A stretch of DNA of 64,000 bases from Megaustenia siamemsis (lineage: Eukaryota > Mollusca > Gastropoda > Stylommatophora > Ariophantidae). Below, piece by piece: positions 10,945-21,504 of this stretch (positions are counted from its first letter, which is position 1; every line of letters begins with the position of its first letter). The notes under the pieces were generated by a model that was given only the letters and a program-made list of their open reading frames with translations, ran no database searches and was not told where the DNA came from. Made by a program: the position numbers and the translations under genes. The DNA is taken from positions 15,936,648-16,000,647 of the forward strand of contig JAVIAB010000024.1 in NCBI GenBank assembly GCA_032433765.1, written 5' to 3'.

Positions 10945-11335
10945 CATAATATTGATATATTACTCTGGACACGCGGGAGTTCGTGGCAATGACATAGCTG
11001 ACATAGCCTGGGTCTGTTATTATGCAAGAGACCTTAAAAGTGGACATGCATAGCATTGCGTTGGCTTTAAAAGGACGCCACGCATAGGAAGGCGATAGGA
11101 AAGCAGAGGATAACCCACATGTCAAAATAGTGGTGGATTACGGCGTCACGAAAGAACAATAACAGGAACAGCATCCTCCGCAGAAAAGAACACAAAACGA
11201 TCAACCATTGCTGGACAGCAACAATCAGTAGACGAACACTTCGATGGTTGCTGGAACGAGAGGCAGAACGAATATGGGAATGCCCCGACTGCAGTGACGC
11301 CAATTCTAACAAAAGACTAAAAGTGTAATGGAGCA
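10945..11335 (+). pseudogene. LINE-I RNase H second part and C-terminal tail
   Basis: Sequence resumes with YYSGHAGVRGNDIADIAW (about 10,960-11,013), the classic GHAGVRGN-x2-AD signature of the RNase H of I-like LINEs. A later frame gives TISRRTLRWLLEREAERIW and a C-x2-C (CPDCSD) motif, ending near 11,325. The same ending occurs on the minus strand at 22,855-23,191 (TISRHTLVNLLERKSEHLW, CPLC), so this is one family. Frameshifts and stops make it a relic. Confidence 0.7.
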
Positions 11336-12470
11336 GGATCATTGGGTTTAATCTCTCTCTCAAAAAATGTTCCTCTTGCTAGATCTACCCTTGATCTAAT
11401 CTCCCTTTCCACAAACGTACCTATTGCTACTTCTAACGTGTTAATTTCCCTCTCAACAAATGCTGTCTCTCGTTAAATCTAACAGTGATCTAATCTCCAT
11501 CTCAGCAAATGTTCCTCTTGCTGCATCTAACATTGATCTAATCTCCCTTTTCACAAATGTTATCTCTCGTTAAATCTAACAGTGATCTAATCTTCCTCTC
11601 AGCAGATGTGTTTCTTGCTACATGTACCATCGAACTAATCTCCCTTCCCACAAACGTACCTCTTGCTACATCTAACTATCTAATCTCCCTCTCAAGAAAT
11701 GTTCTTCTTGCTACATCTAATAATCTAATCTCCTTCTCCACAAATGTATCTCATGTTAAATCTAACAATGATCTAATCTCCCTCTCAAAAAATGTGGTCT
11801 CTTGTTAAATCTAACAGTAATCTAATCTCCTCTCAACAAATGTGGTCTCCTGTTAAATCTAACAGTGATCTAATCTCCTTCTCAGCAAATGTGGCCTCTT
11901 GTTAAATCTAACAGTGATCCAATCTCCTTCTCAATAAATGTGGTCTCTTGTTAAATCTAACAGTGATCTAATCTCCCTCTCAACAAATGTGATCTCTTGT
12001 TAAATCTAACATTGATCTAATCTCCCTCTCAACAAATGTGATCTCCTTTTAAATCTAACATTGATCTAATCTCCCTCTCAACAAATGTGATCTCTTGTAA
12101 AATCTAACAGTGATCTAATCTCCCTCTCAACAAATGTGATCTCTTGTTAAATCTAACATTGATCTAATCTCCCTCTCAAGAAATGTTCTTCTTGCTACAT
12201 CTAATAATCTAATCTCCTTCTCCACAAATGTATCTCATGTTAAATCTAACAATGATCTAATCTCCCTCTCAAAAAATGTGGTCTCTTATTAAATCTAACA
12301 GTAATCTAATCTCCCTCTCAACAAATGTGGTCTCTTGTTAAATATAACAGTGATCTAATCTCCCTCTCAACAAATGTGGTCTCTTGTTAAATCTAACAGT
12401 GATCTAATCTCCCTCTCAACAAATTTGGTCTCTTGTTAGATCTAACATTGATCTAAACTAATATTCTCAA
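11336..12470. repeat. 49-bp minisatellite, about 23 copies
   Basis: The unit is approximately ctctcaacaaatgtggtctc followed by ttgttaaatc, taacagtgat and ctaatctcc. The left third is more degenerate (38-48 bp, with ttgctacatctaac variants). The array stops about 45 bp before the NTR exon. Confidence 0.95.
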
Positions 12471-12513
12471 CGATGTACAACCACAAGCCTCCCACTCCCT
12501 CTTTATCTTCCAG

Positions 12514-12788
12514 CAATACGCGCCCTTATTTTGAAGAAGAAGAACATCAGCAGCATGGAGATGGTCTACAAGGTCAAGGTTACTCAGATACTCTTTTCTG
12601 GGAAGATCAAGTTCCCCCTAAACTCTGACGTTATCCTCTGGGTCAACTCCACATGCGCATGCCCAAAGCTCCGGAAGGGGAAAGATAACCTTATTATTGG
12701 ACATGAAGATGGCCGAGGGAACAAGTTGATGATCACGCCTCTGTCGATAACCACAATGTGGAGAGATTCATGGGCGATGAAAATTAGG
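12514..12788 (+). CDS. internal exon encoding a netrin-type (NTR/C345C) domain
   Basis: The translated frame runs IRALILKKKNISSMEMVYKV, KVTQILFSGKI, LWVNSTCACPKLRKGKDNLI, IGHEDGRGNKLMITPLS, then TMWRDSWAMKIR. The conserved features are the alternating V-K-V-T-x-I-L strand, LWV before a C-x-C pair (codons 12,654 and 12,660), CPKL-x2-GK followed by LIIG, and the W-x2-S-W end seen in netrin C-termini. The NTR domain is an extracellular fold in netrins, complement C3-C5, PCOLCE and sFRPs. A pyrimidine tract with cag ends at 12,513 and a gtgagt donor begins at 12,789. The exon starts two bases before a codon boundary and ends on one. No frameshift or stop interrupts it. The parent gene cannot be named from one exon. 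Flanking introns are minisatellite DNA on both sides. Confidence 0.65.
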
Positions 12789-12795
12789 GTGAGTT

Positions 12796-13595
12796 ATTTA
12801 AGTTAGAGTTTTTATCTATCATTACAAAGAAACAGAGATAATGTTTAAGTTAGAGTTTTTATTCTATCTAAACAAAGAAACAGAGATGATGTTTAAGTTA
12901 GAGTTTTTATTATATCTAAACAAAGAAACAGAGATGATGTTTAAGTTAGAGTTTTTATCATTCATTACAAAGAAACAGAGATGATGTTTAAGTTAGAGTT
13001 TTTATCTATCCTTACAAAGAAACAGAGATGATGTTTAAGTTAGAGTTTTTATCTATCCTTACAAAGAAACAGAGATGATGTTTAAGTTAGAGTTTTTATC
13101 TATCTAAACAAAGAAACAGAGATGATGTTTAAGTTAGAGTTTTTATCATTCATTACAAAGAAACAGAGATGATGTTTAAGTTAGAGTTTTTATCATTCAT
13201 TACAAAGAAACAGAGATGATGTTTAAGTTAGAGTTTTTATCATTCATTACAAAGAAACAGAGATGATGTTTCAGTTAGAGTTTTTATCTATCTAAACAAA
13301 GAAACAGAGATGATGTTTAAGTTAGAGTTTTTATCTATCAAAACAAAGAAACAGAGATGATGTTTAAGTTAGAGTTTTTATCATTCATTACAAAGAAACA
13401 GAGATGATGTTTCAGTTAGAGTTTTTATCTATCTAAACAAAGAAACAGAGATGATGTTTAAGTTAGAGTTTTTATCTATCAAACAAAGAAACAGAGATGA
13501 AGAGTTGTGGTCCATCTAAACAAAGAAACAGAGATGATATGTAAGTTAGAGTTATTATCTATCACTACAAAGAAAGAAACGGAGATGATGTTTCA
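12796..13595. repeat. 47-48-bp minisatellite, about 16 copies
   Basis: The unit is tttaagttagagtttttatc, tatctaaaca, aagaaacaga, gatgatg. Two alternating variants (tatctaaac and attcattac) occur. The first unit begins within about 10 bp of the splice donor of the NTR exon. Confidence 0.95.
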
Positions 13596-13664
13596 GAAAA
13601 GCTCTTAGCATGGCCATTCTAGATAAAATAAGACATGATGTCTTCAGAGAGATTGGGAAATGAA

Positions 13665-13905
13665 CCATTTCTGGACTACACACATAAATAGTAAATGAAA
13701 TGATTTGCTCATCTGAAAAGAATGCCAAGAGATACCACAAAAAACATACTTGAATATTGAAAGAGAAAACTGAAGAAGAGTTCGTGATAAACACCAAGTA
13801 AGATGGACTGACAACATCATAGAAACGCCGAAAGAACATCAATTTGCAATAGATGAGGCTACCACAAAGACACAAATTAGAACTTTGTATTTCCCTCGTC
13901 ATCCT
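13665..13905 (+). pseudogene. LINE-E: RTE-like C-terminal fragment
   Basis: Frames give FAHLKRMPRDTTKNILEY and then VRDKHQVRWTDNIIETPKEH, with RTLYFPRHPV at the end. The same ending appears at 25,693-25,940 (VRWTNNIKETSHQQQ, RTLYLPGHPTGTRG). Several stops and frame changes are present. Confidence 0.6.
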
Positions 13906-13907
13906 GT

Positions 13908-14127
13908 TTTGTTTTTTTTCTTCCTTTTTTTTCGTTCGCCAGGTGTTTTACCTCTGACGAAGTCCCTAGAGACTATGAACTGAATTTTGCGCGTTAATCC
14001 GTTTTCCGCTGCTGGCAGCCGTGTGCACAGGTGTCCCTCGCCGCACAGGCAGATAACTCCGCCTTGGGAGGTAGTCATATTTTTTTTTCCGTCGATGAGC
14101 AATTGACGTTTCAGACCTCATAGAAAG
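13908..14127 (-). mobile_element. SINE-2 fragment
   Basis: This segment matches the 3' two thirds of the complete SINE-2 at 53,468-53,796, with T-rich sequence on the left corresponding to a minus-strand poly(A) tail. The tRNA-like 5' end is missing. Confidence 0.7.
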
Positions 14128-14189
14128 TTGACAAGTAAAGAGAAATAACTCCACGATAACAGGGACAACTATTACCCGTAATTAATTCC

Positions 14190-14480
14190 CTTTTTCTACT
14201 TTCCGGTATGCTATGAATGCCAAACCTGGACTCTAGATGCAAGAACAGCAAGAAAAATAATCAAATGACCACCGATATGAAATGTGTTAGACTAAACACA
14301 GAAAACAGCCTGAGAGATAAGATCAGAAATGAAGATCTGAGAAAGAATCTAGGAATAATCCCGCCATAGAGTACATAAATAACCAACATATACACTGGTT
14401 TGGCCATGTGATGAGACAGACCATAACACAACATAATTAACCTTCAATAAACGTAACGAGAACACATGACTCAAGGTTGG
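14190..14480 (+). pseudogene. LINE-E fragment, central part
   Basis: Frames read YECQTWTLDARTARKII, then LRDKIRNEDLRKNLGIIPP and IHWFGHVMRQT. The Y-x-C-x-TWTL, IRNE-x-LR and WFGHVMR blocks are the usual order between RT and the basic C-terminus of RTE-like LINEs. Stops are present. Confidence 0.6.
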
Positions 14481-14510
14481 ACCACTAACTAGACGGCCGC
14501 CCGCCGCCGA

Positions 14511-14749
14511 AAAGCCCCGTCACGCCAAGTGGCGTGTAGGGAAATATGGTGTTAGTGACCATAAATTTTACAGACCTTCGGTGCATGATTTTTGGGGTAA
14601 TGTGGTAGGTATTACACCCGTGTCGCTTGGCTTTCCCAGAAAAAACTCGGTACCCATTAAGGCTGGTTGAACCTCGAAGCCGTCGATCAGGATAGAACCC
14701 TACATCTTGTCCTTTGTAGTCCAGTTCACTAACAACTGAGCTTCCCTGT
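14511..14749 (-). mobile_element. SINE-1 copy
   Basis: Reverse-complement SINE-1, from the conserved ccccgtcacgccaagtggcg end (14,514 on) to a degraded 5' head (actgagcttccc). The B-box region is altered (atcaggatagaaccc), so the promoter is probably inactive. I found no clear target-site duplication. Confidence 0.85.
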
Positions 14750-14757
14750 AGAGTACC

Positions 14758-15040
14758 CGCCGTGATTCATGCGGCCTCTAAAAAGTAGGCCAGTCCCGGA
14801 AGAACTGCAATACCGGGTCGACCCGTGACGAGAGCGGAGCAAGCCCCGGGTATCATCGTCGAGATCCAAAAATCAGTTTAATATCGCAGTGACCCAATAA
14901 GCCACTTATCAGATATTAGCTGATAAGAAAAGATCTGATGGAATATTCTAATTTCTTTTTACAATTATTCAAAATGGGGAAAAAATTACGTGTTTACACT
15001 CTAGGCAACCAAGAAGGTACTGCTTCTTCTTCATCTTTCT
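14758..15040. other. unclassified sequence
   Basis: Contains a GC-rich stretch (14,800-14,850) unlike its AT-rich surroundings. No recognised feature. Confidence 0.35.
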
Positions 15041-15043
15041 TTC

Positions 15044-16560
15044 AACTCCATGTCGAGCATAGGTCTTCAACAAACACTTTCAACTTCATGTGGAGCATAG
15101 GTCTTGAAAAAACACTTTCAACTCCATGTCGAGCATAGGTCTTCAACAAACACTTTCAACTCCATGTGGAGCATAGGTCTTCAACAAACACTTTCAACTC
15201 CATGTCGGGCATAGGTCTTCAACAAACACTTTCAGCTCCATGTCGGGCATAGGTCTTCAACAAACACTTTCAACTCCATGTGGAGCATAGGTCTTCAACA
15301 AACACGTTCAACTCCATGTGGAGCATAGGTCTTCAACAAACACTTTCAGCTCCATGTCGGGCATAGGTCTTCAACAAACACTTTCAACTCCATGTGAGCA
15401 TAGGTCTTCAACAAACACTTTCAACTCCATGTCGGGCATAGGTCTTCAACAAACACTTTCAACTCCATGTCGGGCATAGGTCTTCAACAAACACTTTCAA
15501 CTCCATGTCGGGCATAGGTCTTCAACAAACACTTTCAGCTCCATGTCGGGCATAGGTCTTCAACAAACACTTTCAACTCCATGTGGAGCATAGGTCTTCA
15601 ACAAACACTTTCAACTCCATGTGGAGCATAGGTCTTCAACAAACACTTTCAGCTCCATGTCGGGCATAGGTCTTCAACAAACACTTTCAACTCCATGTGG
15701 AGCATAGGTCTTCAACAAACACTTTCAACTCCATGTCGGGCATAGGTCTTCAACAAACACTTTCAACTCCATGTCGGGCATAGGTCTTCAACAAACACTT
15801 TCAACTCCATGTGGAGCATAGGTCTTCAACAAACACTTTCAGCTCCCTGTGGAGCATAGGTCTTCAACAAACACTTTCAACTCCATGTCGGGCATAGGTC
15901 TTCAACAAACACTTTCTACTTTCTGTGGAGCATAGGTCTTCAACAAACACTTTCTACTTTATGTGGAGCATATGTCTTCAACAAACACTTTCAGCTCCCT
16001 GTGGAGCATAGGTCTTCAACAAACACTTTCTACTTTCTGTGGAGCATAGGTCTTCAACAAACACTTTCTACTTTCTGTGGAGCATAGGTCTTCAACAAAC
16101 ACTTTCTACTTTCTGTGGAGCATAGGTCATCAACAAACACTTTCTACTTTCTGTGGAGCATATGTCTTCAACAAACACTTTCAGCTCCCTGTGAAGCATA
16201 GGTCTTCAACAAACATTTCTACTTTCTGTGGAGCATAGGTCTTCATCAAACACTTTCTACTTTCTGTGGAGCATAGGTCTTCAACAAACACTTTCTACTT
16301 TCTGTGGAGCATATGTCTTCAACAAACACTTTCAGCTCCCTGTGGAGCATATGTCTTCAACAAACACTTTCTCCTTTCTGTGGAGCATAGGTCTTCAACA
16401 AACACTTTCTACTTTCTGTGGAGCATAGGTCTTCAACAAACACTTTCTACTTTCTGTGGAGCATATGTCTTCAACAAACACTTTCAGCTCCCTGTGGAGC
16501 ATAGGTCTTCAACAAACACTTTCAGCTCCCTGTGGAGCATAGGTCTTCAACAAACATTTT
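15044..16560. repeat. 38-bp minisatellite, first block, about 40 copies
   Basis: The unit is cataggtcttcaacaaacac, tttcaactcc, atgtcggg. Four variants of the second half occur: aactccatgtcggg, aactccatgtggag, tactttctgtggag and agctccctgtggag. The first two dominate the left side and the last two the right. Confidence 0.97.
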
Positions 16561-18040
16561 CCAAGCCGTTCTGTTTTTTTACCATTCTGTTAAGATCATT
16601 CGATGTCTTCCCCATCATCTTCTCTGCTTCCATCTATCTTCTCCGAGAATATTTTGGTCTTCCTCTTATCTTTTTCCTTGGGGATTCCAAAAACGGTCTG
16701 TTAAACGGTACTGGCTTTCATAGGTCTTCAACAAACACTTTCAACTCCATGTCGGGCATAGGTCTTCAACAAACACTTTCAACTCCATGTCGGGCATAGG
16801 TCTTCAACAAACACTTTCAACTCCATGTCGGGCATAGGTCTTCAACAAACACTTTCAGCTCCATGTCGGGCATAGGTCTTCAACAAACACTTTCAACTCC
16901 ATGTGGAGCATAGGTCTTCAACAAACACTTTCAACTCCATGTGGAGCATAGGTCTTCAACAAACACTTTCAGCTCCATGTCGGGCATAGGTCTTCAACAA
17001 ACACTTTCAACTCCATGTGGAGCATAGGTCTTCAACAAACACTTTCAACTCCATGTCGGGCATAGGTCTTCAACAAACACTTTCAACTCCATGTCGGGCA
17101 TAGGTCTTCAACAAACACTTTCAACTCCATGTGGAGCATAGGTCTTCAACAAACACTTTCAGCTCCCTGTGGAGCATAGGTCTTCAACAAACACTTTCAA
17201 CTCCATGTCGGGCATAGGTCTTCAACAAACACTTTCTACTTTATGTGGAGCATAGGTCTTCAACAAACACTTTCTACTTTATGTGGAGCATATGTCTTCA
17301 ACAAACACTTTCAGCTCCCTGTGGAGCATAGGTCTTCAACAAACACTTTCTACTTTCTGTGGAGCATAGGTCTTCAACAAACACTTTCTACTTTCTGTGG
17401 AGCATAGGTCTTCAACAAACACTTTCTACTTTCTGTGGAGCATAGGTCATCAACAAACACTTTCTACTTTCTGTGGAGCATATGTCTTCAACAAACACTT
17501 TCAGCTCCCTGTGAAGCATAGGTCTTCAACAAACATTTCTACTTTCTGTGGAGCATAGGTCTTCAACAAACACTTTCTACTTTCTGTGGAGCATAGGTCT
17601 TCAACAAACACTTTCTACTTTCTGTGGAGCATATGTCTTCAACAAACACTTTCAGCTCCCTGTGGAGCATATGTCTTCAACAAACACTTTCTCCTTTCTG
17701 TGGAGCATAGGTCTTCAACAAACACTTTCTACTTTCTGTGGAGCATAGGTCTTCAACAAACACTTTCTACTTTCTGTGGAGCATATGTCTTCAACAAACA
17801 CTTTCAGCTCCCTGTGGAGCATAGGTCTTCAACAAACACTTTCAGCTCCCTGTGGAGCATAGGTCTTCAACAAACATTTTCCAAGCCGTTCTGTTTTTTT
17901 ACCATTCTGTTAAGATCATTCGATGTCTTCCCCATCATCTTCTCTGCTTCCATCTATCTTCTCCGAGAATATTTTGGTCTTCCTCTTTATCTTTTTCCTT
18001 GGGGATACCAAAAACGGTCTGTTAAACGGTACTGGCTTTC
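15400..18040. repeat. 1,320-bp tandem segmental duplication
   Basis: The block 15,400-16,719 (38-bp units plus about 160 bp of unique sequence starting ccaagccgttctg) is repeated at 16,720-18,040. Matching landmarks lie exactly 1,320 bp apart, for example aacatttctactttctg at 16,212 and 17,532. Only a handful of substitutions and one single-base insertion separate the copies, so the duplication is recent. Confidence 0.95.
16720..17880. repeat. 38-bp minisatellite, second block, about 30 copies
   Basis: This is the duplicate of the right part of the first block, with the same order of unit variants. Confidence 0.97.
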
Positions 18041-18455
18041 TCAAATCAATTGATGAGGGTTCTATAACTCGCCAGTTGAAAATCACAGCTTTTCCATCCT
18101 CTCAGTAGTCCTTTTCTCCTCGTGCCACGCACGATATAAAAAAAAATAATAAAACATGTACAATGAAAACTACATCAACAATATTGTCTTCATCCTTATA
18201 TTTTTGTACCAAATGCGAGTTGCATTACGCTGTATTATGCACCTTGCGATCCAGTGATCAATTATTAGCACTCATTTCTTCCAGACTTGCTTTCTAATAT
18301 TTGATATTACCTGATCATGTGTCTCCATCCAAATTATGATAAAAGATTCACTTCAGTTTATTTCCCTTCTCCACAATGATCATTCCCATTACAGATTTCT
18401 TGTAATTGAATGCTGATAAAAAAGATTTCTCGGCACTAATGTCAGATACATAGGT
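18041..18455. other. unclassified sequence
   Basis: AT-rich, with no repeat or coding signal recognised. Confidence 0.4.
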
Positions 18456-18979
18456 AACAATAAAAGAAGTAAAGATCCCCGTCACGCCAAGTGGCGTATA
18501 GCGAATTTGGTGTTAGTGACCATAATTTTTACAGACCTTCGACACATGATTTTTGAGGTAATGTGGTCGGATTTACGCCCGTGTCGCTTTACTTTCCCAG
18601 AAAAAAATCTGGTACCCATTAACTCTTTCCGTTCGTTTCGCCGCACAGTGCGTCACTCTCAATTTTGATTAGTGTGAATGCCATCAAACCATATTATTTG
18701 TACATGTCTTGTATCATCTTGGTAATGGTGAAATATAATTCCTTGTTTAATTATCTAAAAATGCATATGTAATATGTTAAGTGTTAGTTAAATATAAATA
18801 TGTAGATTAATATTTAAAAACATGAAAAATTTTGTCTCTGAAATCTCTACCGCTAAATTGATAAAAACCTTCCGTACTGAAAGAGTTATGGCTGGGTGTA
18901 CCTGGAAGCCGTTGATGAGGATAGATCCCGACCTCTTGTCCTTTAGCAGTCCAGTTCACTAACAACTGAGCCACCTTGT
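18456..18979 (-). mobile_element. SINE-1 copy split by a MITE
   Basis: SINE-1 sequence occupies 18,476-18,620 and 18,889-18,979. Near-identical 12-mers, agatacataggt (18,444-18,455) and agatacatcggt (18,980-18,991), bracket the whole unit as a target-site duplication with one mismatch. The 265-bp insert in the middle is described separately. Confidence 0.85.
18622..18886. mobile_element. MITE with TA target site, inserted in SINE-1
   Basis: The 265-bp AT-rich insert begins actctttccgttcg and ends cgtactgaaagagt, short imperfect terminal inverted repeats. Its flanks are TA on both sides (18,620-18,621 and 18,887-18,888), in keeping with a Tc1/mariner-type target, though TTA cannot be excluded. 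It has no coding capacity. Removing it restores SINE-1 continuity (cccatta-tggctggg). Part of its interior recurs at about 60,330-60,377. Confidence 0.75.
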
Positions 18980-19194
18980 AGATACATCGGTGCTCAATTT
19001 GTATTCTCTTTAAACAGATCGACAGAGTACATCTACGTGACTATCATCAACGTAAATGTTAACATGCTGATCGATTTCAAGATCTGTTTTCCAACAAAGA
19101 AATTCATTAAATATTCTTTAAAGAATAATGTTGACCTACTTATGATGTCTTGTATATTTTCCTAAGTGTTCAGCCTTATTTACCAGTCTGAAAT

Positions 19195-19393
19195 CTTACC
19201 CTAGCGTTCTGTCAACTTCACCAGTCTGGTATCTTATCTCTAGCGTTCTCTCATCCTCACCAGTCTGGTATCTTATCTTTAGCGTTCTGTCATCTTTACC
19301 AGTCTGGTATCTTATCTTTAGCGTTCTGTCAACTTCACCAGTCTGGTATCTTATCTTTAGCGTTCTGTCATCTTTACCAGTCTTATATGTTAT
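19195..19393. repeat. 39-bp minisatellite, left part
   Basis: About five copies of ttagcgttctgtcatcttta, ccagtctggt, atcttatct. The array is broken by the inverted-repeat element that follows. Confidence 0.93.
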
Positions 19394-19688
19394 TCAGCGA
19401 ATCAATTCAGGGGAAGAGGTATGTTTACAGCACTCGGAAAAAATTACAAATAATCAACAACAGAAAAAAAGTATGGACCAAGCAGGATCGAAACCGTACT
19501 CAGTGGCACAGCGCCTTGCCGCGAAAAGCCAAACGCTAGGGAACACTGCCACTCAGCTAACAAAATTTTTAAGCAACTATAATTTTTTTTTTTAATTATT
19601 TTAATGTAAGCAACAACATTTTTCTGTTGTTGATGTCATTTTTTCCGAGTGCTGTTAACATACCTCTTCCTCTGAATTGATTCGCTGA
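19394..19688. mobile_element. inverted-repeat element carrying a tRNA-like core
   Basis: The ends are inverted repeats of about 75-80 bp (19,394-19,470 and about 19,605-19,688), both reading tcagcgaatcaattcag inward. A 4-bp ttat flanks each side. Between the arms, on the minus strand, lies a tRNA-like stretch with ttagctgagtggcag and ggtttcgatcctg at spacing suitable for a tRNA with a long variable arm. The acceptor ends do not pair well, so I do not call a tRNA gene. Confidence 0.65.
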
Positions 19689-19739
19689 TTATCGCCTCGG
19701 AAGTTTCCCTCTATAATAATATTCATTTATTAGTATTTG

Positions 19740-20130
19740 TCTCTTGTATGTTATCCCTAGCGTTCTGTCGTCTTTACCAGTCTTGTATGTGATCCCTAGC
19801 GTTCTGTCATCTTTACCAGCCTGGTATCTTATCTTCAGCGTTCTGTCATTTTTATCAGTCTGATATCTTATCCCTAGCGTTCTGTCATTTCTACCAGTCT
19901 GGTATCTCATCTTTAGCGTTCTGTCATCTTTACCAGCTGTCTGATATCTTATCCTTAGCGATCTCTCATCTTTACCAGTCTGGTATCTTATCCCAGTCGT
20001 TATGTCATCTTTACGAGTGTGATATCTTATCCCTTCCGTTATGTCATCTTTACCTTTCTGGTATCTCATCCCTTCCGTTCTCTCATGTTTACCAATCTTG
20101 ATATTATATCCCTTCCGTTATGTCATCTTT
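19740..20130. repeat. 39-bp minisatellite, right part
   Basis: About ten copies of the same unit as 19,195-19,393, more divergent toward the right (ccttccgttatgtcatc variants). Confidence 0.93.
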
Positions 20131-20473
20131 ACACCTTGATTACGGTGTCGACTAAGGAAGCCACCCAAAATGTTCTACCTGTCTATGCTACCCACGACAA
20201 CCCACATAAATTCATAAAGACTATAGGTGTCACTATCTTCATTTGAATCCATCATAGAATTCTTTCAAGAATAGAAATGTAATTGAAAGTGGTTCGGAAG
20301 ACAGAAAGAAAGATAATGAACAAAATGTCAAACTAATATTAGATAAAGCATATATGTTGTCTAAGTAACGTGAATAGATAAGCTGATAAAAGCCATCTGT
20401 AAAGCAGCAAGATATACAGATATAACTGGAACACAAAGAAGACAGATTCATAAATGAATAAATATATCTATCC
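20131..20473. other. unclassified sequence
   Basis: AT-rich, with no feature recognised. Confidence 0.35.
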
Positions 20474-20484
20474 AACATATACAT

Positions 20485-20816
20485 CATTATCATTATTGAG
20501 TGATGTCTCCGCATCGAAGGTTGGCTACCATGGAGCGCCATTCCACTCTGTCTCTTGCCTTGATGGTGCAGATTGTCGTAGATTGACTTGTCCATCTTTT
20601 GACGTTACTCGTCCATGTTAGTCTTGGTCTGCCTCTGCCTCTTTTACCTTGTATTTTCCCTTCCAATATTACTTTTAGTAGGCTGTTGTTTCTTTTAACA
20701 TGCCCCAACAATTTCATTTGTCTTGTTCTAATTGTGTTTAGTAGTTCTCTTTTCATTTTTGTTGTTTTAAAACTTCATCGTTTGTTTTCTTTTATTTCCA
20801 CTCAATTCTTCTATAG
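20485..20816 (-). pseudogene. LINE-A copy with 11-bp target-site duplication
   Basis: A 332-bp insertion flanked by aacatatacat at 20,474-20,484 and 20,817-20,827. The minus strand encodes MKRELLNTIRTRQMKLLGHV, GRGRPRLTWTSNVKRWT and WRSMVANLRCGD. It is heavily 5'-truncated and has a short ATT/ATC tail. Confidence 0.85.
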
Positions 20817-20872
20817 AACATATACATACAAAATGAAAATATAAGTTTATTCTCTTTTCTATTTCAAACCAG

Positions 20873-21053
20873 AGATGGCACAGCCAGCTACAGCTCCAGC
20901 CTTCTGAAGGAAAAAATAGACATCCAGGAAGTGAACAAAAGAAAGGACAAAGGCGACGACCTCAGAAAACACCGAAGAATGAAGACAGAGTCGACTTTTC
21001 TACTCCACACCCACACAATCCAACTGTGGGAGGATCTATTAACCCACAATTAG
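20873..21053 (+). CDS. candidate 3'-terminal exon, function unknown
   Basis: A pyrimidine tract with ccag ends at 20,872. The frame that follows is open for about 59 codons to a TAG at 21,051. It begins DGTASYSSSLLKEKIDIQEV, continues NKRKDKGDDLRKHRRMKTES and ends in QLWEDLLTHN. It is strongly charged and matches no family I recognise. An aataaa lies at 21,150-21,155. The required phase (two bases carried from the previous exon) does not join directly to the NTR exon, which ends on a codon boundary, so an intermediate exon or a different gene would be needed. It may also be chance. Confidence 0.25.
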
Positions 21054-21495
21054 ACAATATCATGAATAGATACACCCACAGTAGGAATCTCCACTCAAAG
21101 GATTTTTCTCCTACTGTAAACAAACCTGCTCTAATTGTACATAGTAGGAAATAAACAGAACAGGAACCGATATATTAAAGCTAGTTATAGGAACAATATT
21201 TACTGCAATAGAAAAGTGGAAAATATTGTATAGGCTGGACCATGGTCGAATATGGATCGATCGACACGGCGCCTTGATACCGAAAAATGTGTTTATAAAC
21301 TCTACCAGAGCTGCACTCTAAGCGAGAAATATTTTTCGTGACTTAACATTCCTACACACTTGATGTGTGTAACTAGGGAATTATTCCCGAACTGATTCAG
21401 AAATTAACACAACAACAATTATTCTGATTTTTTTATTATCCGGTACATGAAAAATACAGACTAATGATTGTGTTAGTGTTCATGATCATCGGGTC
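21054..21495. other. possible 3' UTR then unclassified sequence
   Basis: If the exon at 20,873 is real, its UTR would run to shortly after the aataaa at 21,150. Nothing else recognisable follows. Confidence 0.25.
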
Positions 21496-21504
21496 GTTTG
21501 TCCT

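Noticed and set aside
14795..14860. GC-rich stretch as a small RNA gene
   Set aside because: No promoter, fold or family could be supported by eye.
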